Source of the DNA: CAZQKW01 sp964594075
GTDB taxonomy: Bacteria > Desulfobacterota > WTBG01 > CAIYCZ01
Direction of reading: 5' to 3'
Assembly (NCBI GenBank): GCA_964594075.1
Contig: CAZQKW010000072.1
Location: forward strand, 1 to 14,367
Length of the DNA stretch: 14,367 nt
This document shows, one piece after another, positions 6,195 to 12,386 of this stretch (the first letter of the stretch is position 1; every line of letters begins with the position of its first letter). The position numbers and the translations under genes are program-made. The notes beneath the pieces are model-generated. The model searched no databases, was not told where the DNA came from, and was given only the letters and a program-made list of their open reading frames with translations.

Positions 6195-8374
6195 AAAACA
6201 TAATAACATCATGCTTACTGCTCGCTGGTATTGCCTTCTTAGCGCTCCCAACAAACTTCTCCTCAGCCCAATCGTTACAAATCTGCGATACCAATCCCCC
6301 GATCATTTATTTTCAGGACGGGTTTGAAACCGCTTTACAATGGAAGACAGAGATACTCCTGGGATCAGTAGATCCCTGGAGTATTTTTAGTCTTGAAACA
6401 TTCTATTATTTATACGGCCAGGATCTGCCTTCAGCCTCATTAGCTTGTAAAACAATGATTGTAGATGTGGCTTTTCCGCCAGGTGCTTATTTGCATTTTC
6501 TGCATAAATATGATTTTGATGCTTACTGTCTTGGTGGCCAGTGTTCTGAATTTTATGACGGGGGCGTTGTTGAATATAGCACTACCGGGGGAACAACCTG
6601 GAATGATGCTGGGCCGCTGTTTATAGATAACGGCTACAACGCGACCATTATTAGTTATTCCGGAAATCCCAATCCGCTGGGAGGCAGGGCTGCATTCTCC
6701 GGGGAGACGCTAACCTTTATTGAAAGTCAGGCTGACCTGAGCACTCTGGCGGGACAAAATGTGCGGTTCAGGTTTTGTATTGGAACGGATGATTATAATG
6801 AGGGAACTTTTTATGGCTGGGTTATAGATGAGATGCTTATAGATAATTGCAGAAACAGCAGCCCCACAACTACCTCATCAGTGAGTACTACCACTATTAA
6901 GCCAACGACAACGACTTCTATGGCAACAACCTCAACAACCACCACGACCTCGATCAAGCCGAGCACTACAACATCAGCTTCAACCACGACCACTGTTCAG
7001 CCGACTACTACAACATCTCAGCTTACGACTTCATCATCGAGCACTACCACTGTTCAGCCGACAACTTCCAGCACGACCTCAGTAGTTTCAAGCACCACAA
7101 CATCTGTTTCGTCCACAACATCAGCGTTGTCGACTTCGACAACAACATCTATAGTGACCACTACGACTATTCAGCCAAGCACTACTACAACTTCAGTGCC
7201 ACCAAGCACTACGACAACGATAGTAAGTTCGAGCACTGCTCCACCTACGACAAGCGTCTTACCCGCGACCAGCACCACGTCTATAATATCAACCACGACG
7301 ACCTCGGCATCGAGCACCACTTCCATTCAGCCAACGTCATCAACGTCATCTGCAACGCCCAGTACGACTTCAATATCAACTACCACGACAATTTTTACAA
7401 CCACCTCCCTGCCTGCGACGACAACGACGGTGCCAAGCACTACTACAACTTCAGTGCCACCAAGCACTACGACAACGATAGTAAGTTCGAGCACTGCTCC
7501 ACCTACGACAAGCGTCTTACCCGCGACCAGCACCACGTCTATAATATCAACCACGACGACCTCGGCATCGAGCACCACTTCCATTCAGCCAACGACTACC
7601 TCAGTAATGCCGATAACTTCAAGTATACAGCCAACGACCACAACAAGCGCTCCGTCAACAAGCACCTCATCTATCCTCACCACTACCACGACACAGGCCG
7701 CAACTACTACGACAGCTTTAAGCACTTCTACAATTCAGCCCACAAGCACGACTGCGTTGCCTACAACAACGGTAGCACTGACGACTACCATTGTCCCACC
7801 TCCCCCGACCACCAGTTCAATTCGTCCATCCACCACTACATCGGCGCCGTTTACCACCATTCCGGCAAGTTCTACTACGAGCAGCGTGCAGCCGAGCACT
7901 ACCACCAGCAGTGTCTTGATAACCACGTCGGTGTCATCCAGCACGACGACATCAATAGCCAGGAACTGTCCCATTGAGGAGCTATCTGCCGGGGATCAAG
8001 AACAAATTAGTTTAGTCCGGCAGTTCCGGGATAAGGTGTTACGAAAGACACCAGCGGGCAGAGCATACGTTAAATTGTTCTACCGGCATGCTTTAGAAGT
8101 AACCACAATTCTGGTTAAAAATCCTTCTCTTGCAGCAGATGCCAGAAATATCATGAATGTGATGCTGCCGGAGGTGAAGGCAGCAACCCAGGGAAAAGCG
8201 ATAACCATTGGCCAGGCACAACTTAATGGTATTATCTCAATATTGGATGCGCTTAGCAGTGAAGCCAACCCGGATCTAAAAAAGAGTATTCAGCGGATAA
8301 AACGGGATTTGCAACAGAAGAACGTTCTGAACAAGATGGGGATAAAAAAGGTAAAAAGGGAAAAAGGTTTATAG
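6191..8374 (+). CDS. Secreted protein: jelly-roll-like domain, very long mucin-like Thr/Ser linker, Cys-Pro C-terminal domain (long paralog)
   Basis: The 727-residue product has a signal peptide (1-26, cleavage at SSA|QS). A beta-rich domain (~30-221) has DGGVVEYSTTGGTTWNDAG, FRFCIGTD and GWVIDEMLI, clearly paralogous to the upstream gene. The linker at ~222-592 is almost entirely Thr, Ser, Pro, Val and Ala, with recurring TTTT, IQPTTTT and PPSTTTT words, and contains two identical 163-bp segments. The C-terminal domain from C593 (CPIEELSAGDQ... LVRQFRDKVLRKTPAGRAYVKLFYRHALEVT) aligns with the upstream paralog and ends in a basic tail, KKVKREKGL. The linker would make an extended rod, likely heavily O-glycosylated (inference). 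Threonine codons are freely mixed across ACT, ACC, ACA and ACG. Both halves resemble known extracellular modules, but I recognise no specific function; adhesion or cell-surface display is possible. Confidence 0.88.
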   Translation: MKNIITSCLLLAGIAFLALPTNFSSAQSLQICDTNPPIIYFQDGFETALQWKTEILLGSVDPWSIFSLETFYYLYGQDLPSASLACKTMIVDVAFPPGAYLHFLHKYDFDAYCLGGQCSEFYDGGVVEYSTTGGTTWNDAGPLFIDNGYNATIISYSGNPNPLGGRAAFSGETLTFIESQADLSTLAGQNVRFRFCIGTDDYNEGTFYGWVIDEMLIDNCRNSSPTTTSSVSTTTIKPTTTTSMATTSTTTTTSIKPSTTTSASTTTTVQPTTTTSQLTTSSSSTTTVQPTTSSTTSVVSSTTTSVSSTTSALSTSTTTSIVTTTTIQPSTTTTSVPPSTTTTIVSSSTAPPTTSVLPATSTTSIISTTTTSASSTTSIQPTSSTSSATPSTTSISTTTTIFTTTSLPATTTTVPSTTTTSVPPSTTTTIVSSSTAPPTTSVLPATSTTSIISTTTTSASSTTSIQPTTTSVMPITSSIQPTTTTSAPSTSTSSILTTTTTQAATTTTALSTSTIQPTSTTALPTTTVALTTTIVPPPPTTSSIRPSTTTSAPFTTIPASSTTSSVQPSTTTSSVLITTSVSSSTTTSIARNCPIEELSAGDQEQISLVRQFRDKVLRKTPAGRAYVKLFYRHALEVTTILVKNPSLAADARNIMNVMLPEVKAATQGKAITIGQAQLNGIISILDALSSEANPDLKKSIQRIKRDLQQKNVLNKMGIKKVKREKGL
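7174..7336 (+). repeat. 163-bp direct repeat, copy 1
   Basis: Identical base for base to 7432-7594. The offset is 258 bp (86 codons), so the reading frame is kept. It encodes the TTTTSVPPSTTTTIVSSSTA... segment of the linker. Confidence 0.95.
7432..7594 (+). repeat. 163-bp direct repeat, copy 2
   Basis: Exact second copy of 7174-7336. The 95 bases between the copies are unique linker sequence. Perfect identity amid mixed codons points to a recent in-frame duplication, or to collapse or expansion by recombination. Confidence 0.95.
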
Positions 8375-8408
8375 GGGCAGAGGGTAAGGGGAAACCCGAC
8401 TCGTGCCC
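8375..8408 (+). terminator. Possible stem-loop after the Thr-rich gene pair
   Basis: GGGCAGAG (8375-8382) can pair with CTC-G-TGCCC (8400-8408) with one bulged G, and a GGG/CCC pairing is available inside. It begins right after the stop codon. No T-run follows directly (ATTTTTAGG comes ~12 bases later), so it is at best a weak terminator or an mRNA-stabilising hairpin. Confidence 0.3.
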
Positions 8409-8439
8409 GTCATAAAAATGAATTTTTAGGAGTTGTAAA

Positions 8440-8505
8440 ATGTGTGAGAAAAGAATGAAAGGACAACAAGGCACAGTACATAAAATAAAAAGGATAAACA
8501 GATAG
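8440..8505 (+). CDS. Possible small basic peptide (21 aa)
   Basis: ATG at 8440 is preceded by AGGAG (8428-8432) at a 7-base spacing, the best Shine-Dalgarno in the intergenic region. It opens the peptide MCEKRMKGQQGTVHKIKRINR before TAG. The peptide is strongly basic and has no recognisable family. It may be a genuine sORF or a chance or decayed reading frame; there is no equivalent ORF before the downstream paralog. Confidence 0.25.
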   Translation: MCEKRMKGQQGTVHKIKRINR

Positions 8506-8612
8506 TTTAAATTTATGTCAGCGAAATTATATAAAAATTTTTTATTAATAGTTATTGACAATCAAATTTTTAAGTATTATTGAAACATACAAGATATTGT
8601 TATGCGGTCGGA

Positions 8613-8634
8613 ATGTAAATTAGTTTATTTACAT
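8613..8634. promoter_or_regulatory. Perfect palindrome ATGTAAAT-N6-ATTTACAT
   Basis: Two 8-bp arms separated by TAGTTT form a dyad immediately upstream of the conserved leader block. It could be an operator for a dimeric regulator. The equivalent arms are not preserved in the second gene's leader, so its role is uncertain. Confidence 0.35.
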
Positions 8635-8704
8635 GTAAAGCAATTTTGCTTTATAAAAAAGCAATTATTGCCATAGACATAACTTACTAAATGTTGTTTA
8701 ATAT
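8634..8704 (+). promoter_or_regulatory. Conserved leader block with two AAAGCAATT repeats 21 bp apart (gene 1)
   Basis: AAAGCAATT starts at 8637 and again at 8658, exactly 21 bp apart. The surrounding sequence (CTTTATAAAAAAGCAATT, CATAGAC, TACTAAAT, TTGTTTAATAT) is shared with 11163-11235 although the flanks are poorly conserved. The first repeat is also half of the perfect palindrome AAAGCAATTTTGCTTT (8637-8652). Confidence 0.5.
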
Positions 8705-8805
8705 ATACAAAATTGAGAAAAATTTTTTAGTGAAGCCAAAATATTAACAATTAACAAGCAACAGACAGGTGAAAGGGGGTGAAATAAAATATAGAGAACT
8801 GGATA

Positions 8806-8833
8806 AACTAAGAACTAAGAACTAAGAACTAAA
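8806..8833 (+). repeat. Heptanucleotide tandem repeat (AACTAAG)n before the RBS
   Basis: AACTAAG occurs three times in succession (8806-8826), then AACTAAA (8827-8833), ending about 8 bases before the GGGGG of the ribosome-binding site. It is absent from the leader of the downstream paralog. Short tandem repeats of this size in 5' regions can change copy number by slippage and alter expression. Confidence 0.85.
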
Positions 8834-8836
8834 AGC

Positions 8837-9822
8837 AGAAAGGGGGAAGTATATGAGTAAGAAGTTATGGTGTATAAGTGTCATGCTTCTGATAGGATGT
8901 TTTTGTATGACGCCCGAGGCAGAAGCAATTTTTGCCAGTGGTAGTATTCAAATAAGTCCTCAGATTGAAGGCAATCCAAATCCGATTTTCTGTGATCCGC
9001 TCGACCTGCCAAGCGCCAATGTTATCAAAACCGGCGACATCGTAAAATTCACCGTAGCCATCACCAATGAAAGTGCAGTGACAATTGGTGGCACCAAGTT
9101 ACCGGCAGTGCTTGCAAACAGCATATTGGAGATTGATGCCTGTTCTATCAATGCGAACTGTGATGGTTCGAGACTGCCAGACACATTTGATTTTATTAAG
9201 TGTGACATTGTTGATTCTGGGGTGGCATCCTGTGTGGATGACGGGAATGGTGGGGTAACGATCACCATGAAGCCGGTAGATAATTCGGGATGTCCGCCGA
9301 CTGGTGGGGTAGCACTGGCAGCGGGTCAGCAGAAGATACTGGTAGTAATTTCCAAGCTGGCGGTTAGTTCCATAGCCACCTTAGATCCGTGCGGGCAGTT
9401 TTTTGCGTCTGCTGCAACCGCACCTGTTGATTTAATAGCGTATCAGTGTCCGAGCAAAGTACTTGGTGGGGCACAGGGCTCAACAACGCTGTTTTACCCC
9501 TCTACGCCGTGCATTGAAGTGACAAAGCGATGTGACCCGGAGAGCGGGTGTTATCCTGGGGATATAGAGATTTCTGGGGAGATTAAGAACTGTGGAGATG
9601 AGACTCTGATAAATGTCAAAGCAACTGACAGTGAGGCAGGTGCGATTACGGATATTGCATGGCCGGGGACGCCGGGGGTGCTTGAGGTAGGGCAGACAGC
9701 ATCGTACAAAGCCAAGTATCCAGGTGCGTTAGGGAAAAATCCGGATACGGTGACGGTGACGGGCAGCCCAATCAGCGGTAAACCTGATGTTACTGACGAT
9801 GCAAACGCTGAATGTGAATTGA
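8837..9822 (+). repeat. 986-bp exact repeat, copy 1 (RBS plus codons 1-323)
   Basis: Read line by line, this block is identical to 11401-12386 without a mismatch. It starts 16 bases before the ATG and ends at the first base of codon 324, where identity falls abruptly to roughly half. It covers the signal peptide and the first two beta-domains. Confidence 0.95.
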
Positions 9823-10865
9823 TAGCTGGCAAACCGTCTGTTGATATAGACAAGATTTGTATTGATGCACCGACCGGTAATGATCCTATCAAGTATGAAT
9901 TAACGGTTACTAACACCAGCTCTTCAGATTGTCCAGTTACATTAATATGTAAACTGTCAGAAGATTCTAATTGCAATATTGTATGGGATCCGCCCCTGCC
10001 TGTTGGTGGTTTTGAGCTTGCCCCAGGGGCAACGAAAACTTTCGAAGGTTTATACTCTGTTACGCCGTGCACGGACACACAAATTACCTGTAACAATGTA
10101 GCTGAAGTTGTTTGTGAGGATATGTTTGAAACGGTTGTGTCCGACAAAGACGAAGCAAGCTGTAAGATCCCACCCTGCAAAGAAGAAATCTGCAGGACTC
10201 CAGGTTTCTGGGGAACGCATGCAGGCGATACAGAGAAAGCTCCAAGAAGCCAAAACATAACGCAAGCTGTCATTAATAAGGGTGGTCCGCTCGAGATTTG
10301 CGGAAAGAATATTGACAATACAAAGCTTGACTGGTGTGATTCTGCTCTTGAAGCTATTTGTGTAAGCGTTAAGGGCGAGCAGAAGTTACAGCTTGCCAGA
10401 CAGCTTACTGCGGCAGCGCTTAACTGTATCATGTCCAACGGCAATGCAGATTGTTCTGGTGTAAGCATTGACCAGCTCTTTGCAGATTGTAACAACGTAT
10501 GTCAGGGCATACCGGTAGCTGGATTGGATATGTCCAAGTGTATTAGTTCTATTGACTGCTTCAACAATGGCGGTGTGTATAATCCGGATCTGATGGAGAT
10601 GTGCCAGACTGGAACCTGCTCTAACAATGGTAAACCGTGCAACGAAAAAGATCTAAGCCAATGCGGTGTTGCTAATCCATTTGTGGCGTGGTTGCAAAGC
10701 ATTAGCTGTATACCACTGGATGGCAATTGCCATGACAGGGAACTTTGCAATGAGGACGTCGGGCTGTGCTTTGAGCCTCCGGGACCTGCTGGAAGCTCTA
10801 AGGATTGCAATGCCGCTATTAAAAATGGTTGCACAGTGTTTGATGGGTGTTCGGATTGTCCGTAA
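8853..10865 (+). CDS. Cys-rich secreted multi-domain beta-sandwich protein with CRTPGFWGTH C-terminal domain (one middle unit)
   Basis: The 670-residue product has a signal peptide (MSKKLWCISVMLLIGCFC..., AEA|IF cleavage at 25; LIGC at 13-16 also fits a lipobox). Residues 26-~220 and ~221-323 are DUF11/CARDB-like beta-sandwich domains (TGDIVKFTVAITNES; GDIEISGEIKNCGDETL.NVKATD). Residues 324-442 form one cysteine-bearing unit (DKICIDAPTGNDPIKYELTVTNTS ... FELAPGATKTFEG). Residues 443-670 are a domain with over 20 cysteines that starts EEICRTPGFWGTHAG and contains LQLARQLTAAALNCIMSNGNADCSG, IDCFNNGG and ELCNEDVGLCFEPPGPAGSS. GFWxxH motifs occur in several exported bacterial proteins. The many even-spaced cysteines imply disulfides and an oxidising location. 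AGAAAGGGGG is the ribosome-binding site. Function unknown; cell-surface or extracellular structural role inferred. Confidence 0.88.
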   Translation: MSKKLWCISVMLLIGCFCMTPEAEAIFASGSIQISPQIEGNPNPIFCDPLDLPSANVIKTGDIVKFTVAITNESAVTIGGTKLPAVLANSILEIDACSINANCDGSRLPDTFDFIKCDIVDSGVASCVDDGNGGVTITMKPVDNSGCPPTGGVALAAGQQKILVVISKLAVSSIATLDPCGQFFASAATAPVDLIAYQCPSKVLGGAQGSTTLFYPSTPCIEVTKRCDPESGCYPGDIEISGEIKNCGDETLINVKATDSEAGAITDIAWPGTPGVLEVGQTASYKAKYPGALGKNPDTVTVTGSPISGKPDVTDDANAECELIAGKPSVDIDKICIDAPTGNDPIKYELTVTNTSSSDCPVTLICKLSEDSNCNIVWDPPLPVGGFELAPGATKTFEGLYSVTPCTDTQITCNNVAEVVCEDMFETVVSDKDEASCKIPPCKEEICRTPGFWGTHAGDTEKAPRSQNITQAVINKGGPLEICGKNIDNTKLDWCDSALEAICVSVKGEQKLQLARQLTAAALNCIMSNGNADCSGVSIDQLFADCNNVCQGIPVAGLDMSKCISSIDCFNNGGVYNPDLMEMCQTGTCSNNGKPCNEKDLSQCGVANPFVAWLQSISCIPLDGNCHDRELCNEDVGLCFEPPGPAGSSKDCNAAIKNGCTVFDGCSDCP

Positions 10866-10952
10866 TTAAAAACTGTGCGATTGTGCAGAGTTAATGGAAG
10901 TAAGCCTCAACTATAACTTAATCAGATAATAAAAATCCGAGGCAACATTAAC

Positions 10953-10987
10953 AAGAACGCGGTTGCTTTTATAGTGACCGCGTTCTT
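10953..10987 (+). terminator. Hairpin terminator-like structure after the first cysteine-rich gene
   Basis: AAGAACGCGGT (10953-10963) pairs perfectly with ACCGCGTTCTT (10977-10987) across a 13-base loop. The following ACTTTAG is only a weak T-tract, so termination may be inefficient. Confidence 0.6.
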
Positions 10988-11162
10988 ACTTTAGAAGGCG
11001 AAATGTATAATTTTATAAATTACAAAGATTGTGGGTGAAATAGTTTTTTAAAATAATATTTTTATTTTAATTAATTTTAATATCATATTTAAAAATTAAT
11101 TGTGGCATATTTGCATATTTGTTTTACAAGATACAGAAAGATAGAGTCCGGAAAATTATTTA

Positions 11163-11235
11163 TGTATAAAGCAATTCTACTTTATAAAAAAGCAATTTTA
11201 GTCATAGACTTTTTATACTAAATATTGTTTAATAT
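11163..11235 (+). promoter_or_regulatory. Conserved leader block with two AAAGCAATT repeats 21 bp apart (gene 2)
   Basis: AAAGCAATT starts at 11168 and 11189, again exactly 21 bp apart, within a block aligning to 8634-8704 (shared CTTTATAAAAAAGCAATT, CATAGAC, TACTAAAT, TTGTTTAATAT). It ends 182 bases before the ATG, against 149 in the first gene, so the block is conserved while the spacing downstream is not. Confidence 0.5.
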
Positions 11236-11400
11236 CATCTAAAACAAATGAGAATTTAAAAATTATTTGACCTAACACAAGGTTTTAAAGGAAGGGGGTG
11301 AAGTTTGAAATAAAAGAAAGAGGACACTTAGGAAAAACAAGGTAAAAAAACTTAAATTAATTAAAAACCTAAAGACCAAGTACAAATGTTTGTAAAGCAG

Positions 11401-12386
11401 AGAAAGGGGGAAGTATATGAGTAAGAAGTTATGGTGTATAAGTGTCATGCTTCTGATAGGATGTTTTTGTATGACGCCCGAGGCAGAAGCAATTTTTGCC
11501 AGTGGTAGTATTCAAATAAGTCCTCAGATTGAAGGCAATCCAAATCCGATTTTCTGTGATCCGCTCGACCTGCCAAGCGCCAATGTTATCAAAACCGGCG
11601 ACATCGTAAAATTCACCGTAGCCATCACCAATGAAAGTGCAGTGACAATTGGTGGCACCAAGTTACCGGCAGTGCTTGCAAACAGCATATTGGAGATTGA
11701 TGCCTGTTCTATCAATGCGAACTGTGATGGTTCGAGACTGCCAGACACATTTGATTTTATTAAGTGTGACATTGTTGATTCTGGGGTGGCATCCTGTGTG
11801 GATGACGGGAATGGTGGGGTAACGATCACCATGAAGCCGGTAGATAATTCGGGATGTCCGCCGACTGGTGGGGTAGCACTGGCAGCGGGTCAGCAGAAGA
11901 TACTGGTAGTAATTTCCAAGCTGGCGGTTAGTTCCATAGCCACCTTAGATCCGTGCGGGCAGTTTTTTGCGTCTGCTGCAACCGCACCTGTTGATTTAAT
12001 AGCGTATCAGTGTCCGAGCAAAGTACTTGGTGGGGCACAGGGCTCAACAACGCTGTTTTACCCCTCTACGCCGTGCATTGAAGTGACAAAGCGATGTGAC
12101 CCGGAGAGCGGGTGTTATCCTGGGGATATAGAGATTTCTGGGGAGATTAAGAACTGTGGAGATGAGACTCTGATAAATGTCAAAGCAACTGACAGTGAGG
12201 CAGGTGCGATTACGGATATTGCATGGCCGGGGACGCCGGGGGTGCTTGAGGTAGGGCAGACAGCATCGTACAAAGCCAAGTATCCAGGTGCGTTAGGGAA
12301 AAATCCGGATACGGTGACGGTGACGGGCAGCCCAATCAGCGGTAAACCTGATGTTACTGACGATGCAAACGCTGAATGTGAATTGA
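11401..12386 (+). repeat. 986-bp exact repeat, copy 2 (RBS plus codons 1-323)
   Basis: Identical to 8837-9822 at a 2564-bp offset. The left edge lies between the leader and the ribosome-binding site; the right edge is at the start of the first middle domain unit. Confidence 0.95.

Larger units (their letters stand above)
6857..7966 (+). repeat. Thr/Ser-rich mucin-like low-complexity coding region
   Basis: About 370 codons in which ACN (Thr) and Ser codons dominate, with words such as IQPTTTTS, TSVPPSTTTT and TTTTSASSTTS in irregular order. The protein is repetitive but the codons are varied, so most of the region is an old, diverged expansion rather than a simple tandem array. The upstream paralog has only about 75 codons of the same kind. 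Confidence 0.9.
8506..8852 (+). promoter_or_regulatory. AT-rich leader of the first cysteine-rich secreted protein gene
   Basis: About 350 bases without a supportable gene. In order it holds an isolated TTGACA (8555-8560), a perfect ATGTAAAT/ATTTACAT palindrome (8613-8634), a block shared with the next gene's leader (8634-8704), AAGGGGGTGAA (8773-8783), a heptanucleotide tandem repeat (8806-8833) and the AGAAAGGGGG ribosome-binding site. Together this looks like a long regulated 5' region, though no promoter can be fixed by eye. Confidence 0.5.
10866..11416 (+). promoter_or_regulatory. AT-rich intergenic region and leader of the second cysteine-rich gene
   Basis: About 550 bases with no supportable gene. 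It contains a hairpin (10953-10987), a very AT-rich segment (~11040-11110), the conserved leader block (11163-11235), AAGGGGGTGAA (11292-11302) shared with the upstream leader, and the AGAAAGGGGG ribosome-binding site inside the long exact repeat. The arrangement mirrors the leader of the first gene but lacks its heptanucleotide repeat and palindrome, so the two genes probably have separate, related promoters. Confidence 0.5.

Noticed and set aside
6857..7966. Repeat-rich stretch considered as a CRISPR array or minisatellite
   Set aside because: No constant repeat with regular unique spacers; the reading frame stays open and encodes a Thr/Ser linker. Only the 163-bp pair is an exact repeat.
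5489..7974. Val-rich antisense ORFs opposite the Thr-rich linkers
   Set aside because: Runs of ACN/CCN codons read as GTN/GGN on the other strand and lack stop codons, so these are shadows of low-complexity coding sequence.
8555..8583. TTGACA with TATTGA at 17-bp spacing as a sigma70 promoter
   Set aside because: The -35 is perfect, but the -10 is poor and the pair has no counterpart before the paralogous gene; in DNA this AT-rich it may be chance.
8637..8664. Alternative AAAGCAA/TTGCTTT hairpins considered as a riboswitch or attenuator
   Set aside because: The central TTGCTTT is not preserved, with no compensating change, in the second leader; no known riboswitch core is visible.
9551..10495. 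Long antisense ORF (314 codons) opposite the first cysteine-rich gene
   Set aside because: It lies wholly over a well-supported gene, has no convincing start signal or domain, and its recurrence opposite the second gene (12115-12549) simply follows from the identical DNA.
11100..11120. TGGCATATTTGCAT considered as a sigma54 promoter
   Set aside because: The GG-to-GC distance is 7 bases rather than the required 10, so it does not fit -24/-12 geometry.
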